Source of the DNA: Tenodera sinensis
Taxonomy: Eukaryota > Arthropoda > Insecta > Mantodea > Mantidae
Assembly: GCA_030765045.1 (NCBI GenBank)
Contig: CM060961.1
Location: forward strand, 95,085,135-95,149,134
DNA: 64,000 bases
Direction of reading: 5' to 3'
The notes under the pieces are model-generated. The model was not told where the DNA came from. It ran no database searches and saw only the letters and a program-made list of their open reading frames with translations. Positions 48,612-61,251 of the stretch are shown here, piece after piece; position 1 is the stretch's first letter, and each line of letters opens with the position of its first letter. The position numbers and the translations under genes are program-made.

Positions 48612-49861
48612 GCTCAGATTGTGAAAGCCTTCGTTTATTTATGAACTAGCTTATATGGTTATTTAAATATCACTTATTGTATAAATTCATTGTTCTTACA
48701 AATCTTCTTCACACGACGAATTAAAAAAAACATTTACATTAAACTGCACATTTTACAGTACATGATTCTACAAAAATCATCCATCAGATTATGTTTCTGT
48801 GATATGAATTAATCCCTAATTGTTACAGAATATTATGTCTTCCTGCACTTCAAGATTTTTTTTTTAAACCTAATAACAACGCCTTTTAATGGCCTTGCAG
48901 CCGAGTTGACGGAGAACCTGGCTCTGTCTGTGTAAAACCCAAAGGAAAGCATGTGTATGCCTGTTAACACCTTTACCAATAGGTGATATGTGCCAAATGT
49001 AAAAGGCTACCGATATGAGCATTGTAGTTGGAGCCGGGGTACAAATGTATCAAACAAGTTTTGAAGAAATTAGTAAAAAGAATTTCAACGCGTAAAGGAT
49101 TTTGTGTATGGAAATATGCTGAGAGTTAATGAGAAAAAGCTTAAAGTTGGACATGAGTATTAATGAGCACTCACCTCTATTTTTATAGTTTGTAGTTAAT
49201 TGGTAATTGAAGTGAGCCAGGTGGAAAAAATAGCAGTTGGTTTTTCTTAATTCTTAGAACTCATATTATTTTATTGTAAAAATGTAATCAGCTTTGCAAC
49301 TTTATTCAAACTTAATATATAGATTACCTTAAGACATTTCACTTACAGCGCTTGAATATTCGGCGCTTCCTTACACAGAGCAGCATCAGCAGCCTATCAT
49401 TGTGGCTATGTTAGACGCCAGATGACTTACCACTCCCTCCTCGTGGATCATGGGAGTTTTTAATTCACCACTTCTTTGTTTATGTAATTTAAGGCTTCGA
49501 CTTTGGAAGGAGAAATATTCTCCCCATTCTCTTTCAACCCGTTTTTCTATGTTGTGTACTTCTGCAACATAGCCCAGCTTGATGACTTGCATAGATAATT
49601 GGAAAGAGCTGACTGTGTGGATTTATATAACATTAAAAAACAAACCGAAATTCTCATGTGTATGTTCTCTTGATTATTTATCTTTAGATACATTAGCACT
49701 TCCTTATCAAGGAATGCATTATTGATTTAGAATTACATGTTGTACAGTGTGTGCGTTAGATTGATAGGCCGTGAATCCAGATATGCCTGCACCGTGCATT
49801 GTCTATTACTGTGTGCAGGTTTTTCCTATAAAACTCACGTTTCTTACCCACGTGTGTCAGT
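48612..49861. other. No recognised gene
   Basis: A 68-codon minus-strand ORF (49386-49592; NIEKRVEREWGEYFSF) has mixed composition but no domain I recognise and no clear splice sites. Confidence 0.4.
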
Positions 49862-50111
49862 TGTTGTTGTTGTTGTTGTAGTGTTTAACGCCCGCTTTTA
49901 CTACTACTGCACCGCAGGCGGTGACACTGATGATACATGGAATGAAGATGGAGCACCGGTGGAATGAGATGGCGGGGGAAACCGGAGCACCCGGAGAAAA
50001 CCCGCCCTGACGCCGCTTCGTCCACCACGAATACCACATGCGGGTCCCTGGGATCAAACCCGGGCCACCTAGGTGGTAGGCGAGCGCGCTAACCGCTCGG
50101 CCACGGCGCCG
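49862..50111 (-). mobile_element. tRNA-derived SINE (family D), young
   Basis: In reverse: GGCGCCGTGGCCGAGCGGTT (A box), GTTTGATCCC-type B box, GC-rich body with CTCCGGGTGCTCCGGTTTCC, and an (ACA)n tail. It is flanked by the perfect 15-bp duplication CCCACGTGTGTCAGT (49847-49861 and 50112-50126). The intact promoter and perfect duplication suggest recent retroposition. Confidence 0.93.
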
Positions 50112-50885
50112 CCCACGTGTGTCAGTAACATGCAGTATAACGAGTATGAATCTTCCTATAAGTTGTGTTGAAAGTATATCCACCTGCACTGAGACATTCA
50201 GATGAAGTTTCCACCCACACGCGCAAGTTCTTGCGTATATCTCATAATGCCTGTTCTTATATTGTTCATACATTTTACTACGGGGTGGGGATTGCTCCTA
50301 TAAACTTTACCTGTAGGTTTTTTACGTATGTATTACACATAAAAGCTCTTAGTTCAAGCTAAGTGGATTAATAACAAGACGACAACACTAATAGAAATAC
50401 TCTAAAGCCTTTCACACAAGACTTGAACCATGACTTGACATGCACTGTTATCAAACGCTACGGACTCTACGGACTTAGGTCTCAAGCTGAATGCAGAACG
50501 TAGGCTTGAGCGGATCATTCACCACTACTGTCTGTTCACCAGCTCATGGCCTTAAGGTAAAGAAGGGGATAGCAGAAACATTCCATCGTAAGTAACCCAA
50601 GTTTTGTAAACTTCCTCGCAAACATTGCTCCTGGTTACGTCGCCAGCTCCCCTTCAATGTTAATCGTGCACTGTTTACTCGCTGGTAATTTCTCTTAATT
50701 CCTGTTGTAAAATCCTACGAGTTATGTCGGAAGTAAAGAACAAAGGATTTTAGAAGTCGATAAGCCTCCGTGCTGTGAACTCCGCTATAATATTGTGACT
50801 GTAGAATAAAGGGGTTCAGAGTGACAGTTGTGTGATATTACATATCTTTATAGAATGGCTGAAACAAACAAACCTAAGTAGCACT

Positions 50886-51200
50886 AAATGATTATCCGGG
50901 CTTGTGGACGGTAGTCTAGTGGAAAATCTCCTTCCAAACGTTTCGTTCGAAGCTACGTCGAACATCTTCAGTGGTGTGACCGTAGTGCTCTGCTACTCTC
51001 GGCGATGAATGACAAGGAACCGTTTGGTTCTACAGGTATTATAGGCTTAGCATGTGTGGCTTCTGCCAAACCAGTAAACAAAGATCAGACCAAACGTCAC
51101 CTACGGTCACTCCACTGAGGATGTTCGACGCAGCTTCGAACGAAATTTCTGGAAGGAGATTTTTCATTAGACCAAGGCCCACAAGCCCGGATAATCATTT
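50886..51200. mobile_element. Foldback MITE, 315 bp
   Basis: The arms (about 100 bp) are inverted repeats starting AAATGATTATCCGGGCTTGT, with shared blocks AAATCTCCTTCCA, TTTCGTTCGAAGCT and CGTCGAACATC. The loop is about 100 bp and non-coding. The predicted ORF at 51052-51342 overlaps an arm and is not a gene. Confidence 0.88.
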
Positions 51201-52919
51201 TGTATTTTATGTCATCGGCCGTGAAAGCTTACGTAATTTGATCAAATCTAAAGAGGTTTTTAAAACGGATGCAGTTTTGGTTTCATTGGATCACACTGTC
51301 ATTTGCTTGTCCCCATACTTGACTGTTCTCAATCCCATATAACTAGATTGGGCCAAGGTAAAATGAATAGTTAAAGAAATGTAACATGTGACAGCCTTAC
51401 AGGAATTGCGCGATATAACGTTCTACGGTATATCACTTATGAGTGGCACAGTTTTTGAAAAATATTGAAAAGGTAAAACATGAACAGCGGGAGAATGATG
51501 CAGCATCTGAAAACCTCGTTTACGTTTTATCAACTAGATATATTGCACGAAATGAAAATAACACTTAAGTTCTGTTATTTTGAGCAACTTCTTTGTTATA
51601 ATCTAACGTGAATACACACTCCAAGGTTGGCACAACTAAGGTAAGCACGACAAGAAGTATAAGCTCAGCTTCAGATATCGCTGCGTTGTTTACTGACGTA
51701 CTGGCTGGCAGGGAGCATCAGCTGGGGAACAAATTGTAGAATGTCGCGGAAAAATGCGGAGTTATTGCAGTGAAAGCCAACTACGTATATACAGATCTGT
51801 GGCACACAGAAAGCATAGATACGCATGACAAATGCTTATTAACATGCCAGGTAACTTGGTAAACTGTACCTACTGTGAATTCGTTTCACGGGAAGCTTTG
51901 GATTAATCTAAAATATTCCTTGCTCTCCTGGGGAGTTTTTAAAAGCGCTTTAACGAGTTATAGACCCCCAAAAAGATTCAAACTCAGAGTGTGTATGCGT
52001 GTGCGTGTACGTGCTGTTATATTACATTATCATCTTGATAAATGCTCAACACTTTGTTGAAATTGCTTACATAATACACACACTTTTATTCAGAAAAAAA
52101 AGCATTAAAATTAACCTAATGGAGCAATTCATACACGTGTATGAATCTGTTACAATTTTCCAAGTAATAAACATGACACTTGTAGGACAGAAAGATAATG
52201 GACCCACAAAACACCCATTTTGCAGGAGCTCATAATCGCACTACTCCAGTCACTAGAATGAGCTTAGGAAGTAATCGGCATGATGGATTAACTAGAACCT
52301 GAATACACTTTAAAGTGTATTCGAGTTTTGCCTCAGAATATGATGTGGGGTTACAATAAATATGACATCAAGTGCGTTGTTGCTGGTATTAATATAAATA
52401 TGTTTTAAATATAACTAAATAAATATTTTGCATAGTTAAAAATATTTAAAAATCTTATCAAAAATATCAAGCGCTTCCTATTGTCTAAAAGCCTTTAGAA
52501 ACATTTATAATGTTCCATTTGAATTAAAGAGAATATGTGTCACAGAAGAATGTGTGATTTTTCTTTCCTTAGAATTCCCCCTACTTGAATACTTGATTTA
52601 AAAAAATACAGTTTCAAAATGTATCAGATGAAGCCACATTATTGAAAAAAAAGTGATTCAGCTGGAAATAATAACATAGTGTATTAATCTTTTACTCTAT
52701 TCTTCTGAAGAACTGTCATTGTCGAAATGTAAATTATTGCTGTAGTAATATTTTATGTGCCTTTTTTTAAATGACTCCTACCCAGATCTAAGTCCATCAC
52801 ACATCATTTTGAAATTTAAGTAGAAAAGCAGTTTTTTTTAAAGATAAGCTGTTTTATAATCTATGCTGTATAGATTTTCCCAACATTTAGTATCTCTAAG
52901 GTCCGTCAAGGGTAGAACA
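51201..52919. other. No recognised feature
   Basis: AT-rich. Several A/T-runs, no recognisable ORF or repeat. Confidence 0.5.
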
Positions 52920-53245
52920 TTTTAAAATCAGAAGTAAGAAGGACAGACGCGGAGGGGGACTTCGGCACTTCGACCTCACAGCTATTTTGTGCCTATGCCC
53001 CTAAGGGTCGGCCCCGGTAGGGAGGGGTGAGGCGAGAGGAGACAGAGGGTGGCCAGACCACAGAAGAGTAGGCACAGCAGAGGGCAGGGTCCCTACATTT
53101 TCCCACTTAGAAACTCCCTGACATATATCCAATACACCGGCTCCACCGGTTCGCGCAGAGCGTCGCCTGCAGGGGCCTCGATGTGCACACGATCCGGAGA
53201 GATTTGTGCTTGTAAGGCAAGTTCCCTGCCACATTACAGCTAACT
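52920..53245 (-). other. GC-rich island, unclassified
   Basis: Clearly GC-richer than its surroundings, with open frames on both strands. The minus strand reads WQGTCLTSTNLSGSCAHRGP, Pro/Leu/Ser-rich later. Composition suggests a relatively young inserted fragment (LINE 5' part or similar), but no domain supports a class. Confidence 0.3.
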
Positions 53246-53740
53246 TTTCTTAAAACAGTTAACCCAAAACATTTATGTCATAACACACTTTGCAATGAGC
53301 ATTCACTATTTTATTAAAGCATACTGAACACTAAATCATTCAAAAATACTCCAACTACATAACACTGCAATAAAACATCCAGTTATGAAAACACAAATAT
53401 TGACATAAAGATATACAAGTACGCAATAAATTCACAATAAATCTACTGAACACATATCAAGTATTTTACTCAGTAATAAATGTTATTTAAAGCTTAGCAT
53501 TTTCAGGATACTAAGGAACAATCAGTACATTTCGGCTGCCACTGCTTCAGTTATCACTCCAGGGCATTTTTCATTTCTTTATTCAGACCTCTAGGGTTGA
53601 ATGAGGAAGCAAATACATTGTTCCCAGTGACCCTGCCGCCTACAGCTAATTGGCAATCCTGTTTGCTTATATGGAGCCACCAGCTTTACCTACTTTCTTT
53701 CCTAGATATAACACATAGGGGCACACCTAGGGAAGTGTTG

Positions 53741-54550
53741 CGGGAAGTATTGTATTTGGCCCAAAAATTGCATGTCGAGATTTCATTGGAAACGCTACTT
53801 GAATCTGAAAAAAGTGTATTTTAACAAAGGGCCCCCGCGCGCCCGCGTGTGTTTTTTGTCTCTCTGTATCTATGCCTATGAACGGCATAACTCAAAAACG
53901 AAAAGTCGCTAAGTTAGTATATTTAAGTTTAATATCTTTCAAGGATGCGGCACGAATATTTTAAAGAAACCTCCTGCACCTAGGCTACCCTTTACGTGGA
54001 AAAGGTTTTGAAGATGTTGATTTTTCTCAAAAATAAATCTAACGGTTTTGATTAAAATGCCATATATTAAGATGTTTTTATGGCAAATTAATTTTCTGGT
54101 TCTAGCCCATGTAGTCCTCTTTACTCTTGATGACTTTCGCATAGCTAGTATACCGCTAGAGATAGACCAAATCTTAATACACAAAGCGTATATCTCTTAA
54201 AGCCCACAATTTTTGTCAAAATGCATTATTTTGTGTAGTGAATCATTTCGGAGATGCCTTGTTACTTTTATGGGTTTGGCAATACTTGAGTTTGTCTCAA
54301 ATGGAAGGCCCTCATTCATTTTTTTCCTTGAATGGAATTTTAAAGCAGAACGGACTTTTAAAGCCCTCACACAGCGACCAGCTTTAAAATATTTGACTAT
54401 CAGTCACATTCTACTGCATTCCCATATTCCCCCTGTGCCTACAAGAAAATTAGCAATGAGGTAAAATCTGCTAATGTTTATCTTGACTAACATGAAGATG
54501 ATAGAGGAATGTGTAGAGTAGAGAAGGTCATGTAAGTGTAACACATTAGT
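53741..54550 (+). mobile_element. HINE-like dispersed repeat, copy O
   Basis: It starts GGGAAGTATTGTATTTGGCC, then GTCGAGATTTCATTGGAAAC. A short variable site with GC-rich start follows, and it ends GTAGAGAAGGTCATGTAAGT, GTAACACATTAG. The extreme 5' ACTTTCTCTAC end is lost. Confidence 0.88.
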
Positions 54551-55246
54551 TTATTGTTGTAGCGCACCAGTTAGTAAATTGTAGGAATTTCACCATAAAC
54601 TCCATGTATTATGCACACATTTCAACTATTTTGAACAGACAAAGATGCACTGATGGATACTCCACGGTAGAGAACGCAGTTCAAATGGCGAGAATACTAA
54701 TAATGAAGTTATGGCAAGCAGATGAATTTTTACATACCTTACTACTTTAGGCTATAAATGCATGTCAGTGCTTACTTCCAAAATACCATCATGAAGCGGA
54801 ACGAGAAATGGAATATTATTCACCGTTCAGATATTGAATTTGCATTTCCCGTGTCTCGGTGGTCATTTAAATGCATGGCATTTCTGTAATAATTGCTTCT
54901 CGTCGATATGTGGTTTCATGCACGCAATCTCGCCATTGAGTATACGAGCAAATTTGCAAGTGATTTCAAAATTTAAGTCCACACATGTACTTGTATATAA
55001 ATATTTCAGATTCAACAAAAATATCTCAACCTGCTTGAACAGAATTTCAGCTGGAAAATTATAGAAAAGTAAAGTTACGTCCAGCCATACGATAGATCCT
55101 TACGTGTCACATTAATTTGCATGATCGCCCTTCATAATTCAGGACAAAACAGTACAAAGCGATGATTTGGAAACGTTAATAAACTTAATACAGTTTTATG
55201 TAAGAGAGGATGCAAGAGCAAACACGTTTAACCATTTATTTTATAA
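54551..55246. other. No recognised feature
   Basis: AT-rich spacer before the LTR. Confidence 0.5.
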
Positions 55247-55794
55247 TGTGACGCGGCCCACGGCAGCGCCAACACAACAAACGACGGTCGGAGCCGGCTT
55301 GCCCCAACCCACTGGTGTGGCGCGTAACAAGGCGCTCAAAATCAAGCCTCGCCACACCACACACTCGAACGAATTGGTGACTAACAAAAATCAAGCGGCA
55401 ACTTGCAGCCGGCTTGTTTGTAAGCGTTCGAGAAATATCATGGATGTCATCGTCGGTATAAAAGCTTGCCGAGCACGTGGAAGTAGCCAGTTTTTGAGTC
55501 AGTCAGTGTGCCAGTGAATGCGAGACAACCGTAAAAAATGCGTGGCGTCAAAGTGAAGGCGTTTTAACGAATGTTGAGTGATTGTATCGTCAGAGTTAGT
55601 GTTAGGAAATAGAGCCAGTGAACAAACAATAAAAGGAGTGAGTCAGGGCTACCAGAAGAAAATAGTAGTGAGTTGTAATATCAAAAGGCTGCAGACTGTA
55701 TTAATGCAGTAGAAGGGAACTGTGTGTTTGTGCAAAAATTTTAAAGAATAAAGCGATAGAAATGTAACTGAACTGATTTTGTCGTTTTGTCACG
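55247..55794 (+). mobile_element. LTR plus primer-binding site, Ty3-like family, copy 2
   Basis: It starts TGTGACGCGG and ends near GTCACG, with a TATA box (GGTATAAAAG, about 55455) and AATAAA (about 55747). Directly after it, GGTGGTGTCAGGAGTGGGAT matches the form of the primer-binding region that follows many metazoan Ty3/gypsy 5' LTRs. This is therefore a 5' LTR whose internal region has been lost beyond about 55850. Its 3' half resembles the LTR at 18804. The 116-codon ORF across U3 is not a gene. Confidence 0.75.
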
Positions 55795-56429
55795 GTGGTG
55801 TCAGGAGTGGGATTCGTCCAATTGTCATTTTGTCACAAAGTTAAGACAACAGCAACTTCTACTCTTTAAGAGAAAGGTAGAGGAAATGTATTCTGGCAAA
55901 CAATTAACAATCAGTATCGAAATTTGTTTGTTTGTTTGTTTGTTTAGACTTCCTTTTGCTTTTTAGCAGTATTAGTTAAATCACGCAAGTTATCTCAAAT
56001 ACCTTAGTTAGCAGTTTCGTATGTGTTGGTTAGTCAGATTACATTAACACCCAAGTATATGTCTCAAACTTCTTCAACAAAAATAAATTTGTAGCTAATA
56101 TATAAAATATTAGCTAAAATATTAAAGAAGCAACAAATAATAAATGTTGAATTAACTGAATCGTTTATACATATGATACAACTAAAATTCGCAGTTAAAG
56201 CTTTTGAAATCGAGAAGAAAAAATGTGTAATTCATTTCAATATTACCCACCTGATATACAAGTTGCAATAAATAAGATGATAATAAGTAGATAATACTTG
56301 GGCAGCCGGTGCTGCAGTTGGCGGTAGCGTCCCTTCTCTGCCTAGCTCCAGGTCACACTAACCCGTGTGTGTAGTACCTGCTCGTTGGGCCCCTTGTATA
56401 GAATTACATGTGAAGTCCTCAGCACCAAA

Positions 56430-56500
56430 CAGGTGGAGAAGATGACCTTTGGAACGGCGAGTTTGGTGGAAGAAGCAACCCGTCTATGCAATAGAGGGGC
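56430..56500 (-). pseudogene. Possible second hAT C-terminal fragment
   Basis: In reverse it contains CCCTCTATTGCATAGACGGG, 23 of 28 bases like the LHRRVAS coding stretch of the transposase at 57070-57100. It may be a partial duplication or a separate fragment. The 104- and 86-codon ORFs across 56342-56656 are otherwise unrecognised. Confidence 0.3.
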
Positions 56501-56870
56501 AGGTAAGACTATAAAGCAGGGACCGCCAACTGACATGCACACTCGGCGAGCCAGGTCGTTGCTGCCGAGTGCTAGGGAGATATACCAGTGGCGTTCCGTA
56601 ATCTGCACTTGGGTTACCATTAAATAATTGAAAACATGGTAGTACTGCAGGAACAATTCAGAAACTGTATAATACGTGGTTTAATATGTCTCTGGTACTT
56701 GTTATTAAGTTATAGATAAAACAACCCAATACCAGAAAGATTATTACTTTGATCCTGAAACAATTGGAAAATATAAAATAACAAAATAATATTTGGTATA
56801 CAGTGCTAATATTACACAGAATACTTCATATTAAACGAATATACACGTTTCAATTAAGAAGTTTATACAT

Positions 56871-58789
56871 TCAATTTTCGGTAGACACTTTTGCGTTCTG
56901 ACATCTTTTGGTTTTCACAATATTCGCCACATTTGGAGACAGTGAAACACAACTCTGGACCTTTAATGCACACTTCAAGTTATGATCACTGATGTTGGCT
57001 CTATGAGGGTTTTTAATGCGTTTCATAGCTGAAAATAAGGATTCACATACATAGATCGAACCAAACATTGCAATTATAGATGCCACACGCCTATGCAATC
57101 GAGGGAATCTTCATTTAGGAAATCTCCTGTAGAAATCTAGTAAACTTCCTCTGTTTCTGTAATTGTCAGCTAACTCAATGTCACATTTCAAGATGATAAG
57201 CTCCAGTTAAACATCTTTGGGAGTATCATCAATATTCATGCTAAACGGTGTAGCGAATAAATCAAAATCTATTTTAAGCCCGTGAGATCCTGAAATCTTT
57301 CATCAAAAGCACGGGAAAGCATGTGCAGATTTTCAACATAACATCCCACTTCTAGGGAATCACAATCATGGATCACACTTTCCAACCTGGGAAGATGACA
57401 AGGACCACCTTTTGACAGTTGACGTTCCCATAATGAGAGCATATTTTTAAAAGCTTCAATGCTATAGAACATATCTGTGATTAACTTGTTTTTCCCTTGA
57501 AGTGAAACGTTCAAAGTATTCAAATGTTCAATAATATCGGCCCTAAATGCAAGATTACATATCCACTTAACATTCGTGAGCTCTTCAATAGGTTCTCCGC
57601 ACATTTCCATGAACAAACGTATCTCATCCAATAATTCAAAGAATGTGCTTAAAACCTTGCCTCGACTGAGCCACCTAACTGCTGTATGATACGGTATATC
57701 ACCATACTCATGCTCCAAATCTTCTAAGAAGCTTTTTAATTGTCTGTGTTTTAGACCGTGGGACCTCAGTATGTTTACAATCTTCACAACCAGACTCATT
57801 ACATTGTCTACATTCACTGTTTTGGCACATAAATTTTCCTGATGAACTATGCAATGAACGGCTGTTATTTCTTTTGCTAGTTTATTTTTCAGGAGGCTCA
57901 CACATCCGTTGTGCGAACTAACCAAAGCTGGGGCACCATCGGTGGCTACCGATATGAGTGTATCCCATGGAATCCCTGCATTCTCCACAACTTCTACTAC
58001 ACAATTCAGAATGTCTGATCCTGTTGTTGTGCCTTTTATTGGCACAAGATCTAGCATTTATTCCACAAATTCCAAATTTTCATTTACTCCACTAATAAAA
58101 ATACATATTTGAGCCATACTTGATAAGTCAGTGCTCTCATCAATAGCGATAGAGAATGCAACGAATTCTCTTGCTCTTTCAATATGTTGTGCGTAAATGT
58201 TGTCCACCAGATCTTGAATTCTGCGTGAAATAGTATGAGGTGATACACTGACACTCTCGAACTGGTGGACACTGACAGGGGTGAATTTACTGGCAGCTAT
58301 AAGCATACATCGTTTAATAAGTGGACCATCAGAAAAACTATTAGATGATCTGGCAATTTCTGGTACTATTTCGTAACTCACATAAACTGAGGTTTTGCCA
58401 TTCCGCCATCCCCTTCTTCCTGTTATTCTTCCTGCGATGTGATCTTTTCTCTAAACTTTTGTATCTCTGCAGCACGTTCTTCTTTTTCTAGGGCCGAATA
58501 AGCATTAGCATGCAATGTATTATAACTTTCGCTGAAGATTAAATCGTTTCAGCACTTGCAATTTTTTCTAGCGAATTAAACAAATAGCACCAGCGCTACA
58601 TTCCATGAAGTACTCAGCTTCCCATTCGGGATTGAAATAATGTGTCGGCATGGGTGCCCTTTGCTTTAATGAGTGTCCTTCCATATCAAACTGACACTGA
58701 AGTGGACCGCCACTGCTAAGGAAGACAAACCGACCGCTACCACTGCGAAGCACTGAGACAGCACGGTGCTTGTAGCCCAGCACATGCAC
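56871..58789 (-). pseudogene. hAT transposase (GTF2IRD2/ZBED5-like), broken
   Basis: Domains in order on the minus strand: an N-terminal zinc-finger-like start (YFNPEWEAEYFMECSAGAIC, about 58640-58570); a decayed linker (YNTLHANAYSALEKEERAAE, about 58520-58450); the RNase H-like hAT core (MSYEIVPEIARSSNSFSDG from 58381; AFSIAIDESTD; VATDGAPALV; VHCIVHQENLCAK; YHTAVRWLSRGKVL); and the C-terminal dimerisation part (SIYVCESLFSAMKRIKNPHR, about 57060-57000). It is dead in at least four places: a frame break near 58400-58560, an in-frame TAA at 58058-58060, a frame break near 57270, and a TAA at 57207-57209. Full-length relatives are about 550-650 residues and this copy spans that length. No sure TIR pair was found. 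Confidence 0.88.
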
Positions 58790-59039
58790 CGCGGCAAGCG
58801 AGTTGGCTGTGGCTGCTATAAAGCCTTGGATGACATTCAGTCTACGAGAGAGAACTTCAAAATTAAACTCTGGTCCTCCTGGTTGGGGGTTATGGTACCC
58901 CTCCCATGTAAATCATATCCTACTCATAAAGCTCAGAGAAAGAAAACCCGGACGGATTTAATGAAGTCAACCTCAGCCAAATGTAAAAGATTAATGTTGA
59001 ACAGAATTGCGAAACTGTTAAGTATATAGCCACTTGGTA

Positions 59040-61080
59040 GTACGAGGTATATCCAGAAAAGAAAAATGAAATAGAAAAAGTATTAAAAAGAGCACAGGTG
59101 GATAGGCCGTATTATTGGAAACCAAAAAGAAATTGATGGGATCTAAGCAGCTAAACCATTACATATGGTTTTATAGCGGAGTAGCCCAAGAAGGGAGAGC
59201 TAAGGCAAAAACAACTATTTAGTTAATAAAGAATTAAGAAGCAGCGTCCATAGTTACCCTTTTATAAATGAAAGAATAGTGAGTTTAGGGTTGAAAACTG
59301 CTCGAGGGTACCCAGCAGCTATATGTGTAGGTATATGCCCCTTAATAAGGCAAGAAGGATGAAAATAAAAAATTTCACAAGAGTAAAAAATCATCTAGAT
59401 GCCCTAAATAAGAATGATCAAGTCATAAGTGCGTGGAGACTTCAATGTAAGTGTTGGGAAATTACCTATAAAAGATATCATAGGTGATAACGGAGAACCT
59501 ACGCTAAACGTAAACTGAAAAACCTGAGAAGCTTTTGTACCTTCAATAGATTAAAAGTAACGAATTTTTTTTTCAGGCACAAAGATTTACACAAATATAC
59601 GTGGGCTAGGAGAGCATCAACAAGTATTGTTTACATTCTAGTCAATAAGAGATTAGCACCTCTGGTAAAAGACACAAGAGTGTATAGAAGGTATGACATA
59701 TCATCAGACCATTTTATGTTAATGACAAAAGTTAAACAACTGAGAATATGGTTCAAGTCAAACACGAAGAGCGAAAATGTATCAAGGATGGAAACATTCA
59801 AACTCACTTATTAAGGGAAGAGAGTATAAAGAGATTATACTGTCAGCGTCTAGATGAATATATAGATCATCGACCATTAAGTCTAGACGCAAACTCAGAA
59901 TAGGAAGATCTGAAATATGTTATCACTAAAGCTGCCAATGAAGCGCCAGGGAAGAGGAAAATAAGATCTAAAAAAGAGGATTGTACATATCTGGAATGGT
60001 GATATTGCATCATGGATTAAAGATAAGAAAGAAACCTATTTAAAACTATTAAATAATCCTAACGATGAAAGCAGAATACAATATAAGAGAAGAAATGCCG
60101 TAGTGAAAAAAGAAACCCAATTCTCAAAAAAGAAACATGAATGAATTAATAATCATACATGTATAAGTCTCTTAAATGTGGGCTACAAAATATTCGCTAA
60201 ACTTTTAAGTAAATGTCTAAATAATATGTGCGAAATCTCACTAAGGGACCAGCAACATGCATTCAAAGAGGGAGATCCTGTACGAATTGCATATTTATAG
60301 TACGGCATATAATAGAGAAACGAAGAGATGATCTGGAAACACATCTACTATCATTGACCATAAGAAGCATTTGACAATACCCAGAACATCTTATTGTTAG
60401 AACACGAGAGATATATGAAGATATGATCATCAGCATTTATAAAGGATGCAATAAGAGCATGAAAACAGCATTAATAAATTTAGGAGTAAGACAGGACTGC
60501 CCAATGTCATGTACACTTTTTAAACATATAGTACATAGACGTAGCAGTTGAAGAATGGCAATCCCAACTAAGAAGTGATTTGAAACTTAATTCTACTAAG
60601 TTTGGTACAATCTTAAATGCTGATGATTGTGCAATCTGTACTGGAAATGAAAATATGCTTCAATTAGCAGCACATCAATTGGGAGAAATAATAATTAACT
60701 CCAACTTAAATATTTCAACACAGGAAACAACAAAACTTCTCAAGGTAAAGATCAGATAAGATAAATAATAATTATAGATAAAACAATAGAACAAGCACAG
60801 TATTTTCATTCCTTGGGATCTGTTATCTCACATTATGACAATAGATATAAAACAAAAATTGTATAAATTTGAAATATATGTGGCACGCTTAAACGAACTC
60901 TGAACTTTGAAATGAAACTATGTTGATGTTCTACAAAGCGATGGCCGTATCAATATTGGTATGTGGTTCCGAAAATTGGACGAATGAGACAACTTCTGTG
61001 CCGTGTAACTCAAGAAACCTATATCAGATTTCAGAAAACGACTCATTTTGAAGTTGAATGTCTGTTGTGGATGCTAGTAT
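59040..61080 (+). pseudogene. LINE with endonuclease and RT domains, decayed
   Basis: Reading across frames gives an APE-like endonuclease: WFYSGVAQEGRAKA (about 59170), INERIVSLGLKTARGYPAAI (about 59260), GDFNVSVGKLPIKDIIGDNG (about 59440) and a SSDHF-like block near 59705. RT blocks follow: GYKIFAKLLSKCLNNMCEIS (about 60182), DQQHAFKEG, GVRQDCPMSCTLF (about 60486), LNADDCAICTGNENMLQLAA (catalytic ADD, about 60615), FYKAMAV and CGSENWT (about 60935-60985). It is typical of an arthropod LINE whose 3' part is also seen at 37140-38460. Dozens of stops and frame breaks rule out function. Confidence 0.85.
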
Positions 61081-61251
61081 ATAACAATAATATAGCAACA
61101 ATTACACAATTTTTTAAAAACACTTTTTTTCATGAGCTAACTATGAATGCGATTTTTATAGTGATTAAATTTATATACACTTAAAGCTGCTTGTAATTAT
61201 ACATTAATTCCATTGTTCAGTATTATGGCACCCCTTGTCTGAAACGCGGGA

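Noticed and set aside
51052..51342. 96-codon plus-strand ORF
   Set aside because: Overlaps the right arm of the foldback MITE.
55167..55517. 116-codon plus-strand ORF
   Set aside because: Overlaps the U3 region and TATA box of an LTR. No domain.
56517..58715. CAGGGACCGCC and CAGTGGCGGTCC as the TIR pair of the broken hAT
   Set aside because: The shared GGACCGCC core is in direct orientation, not inverted, and the flanking 8-mers do not match.
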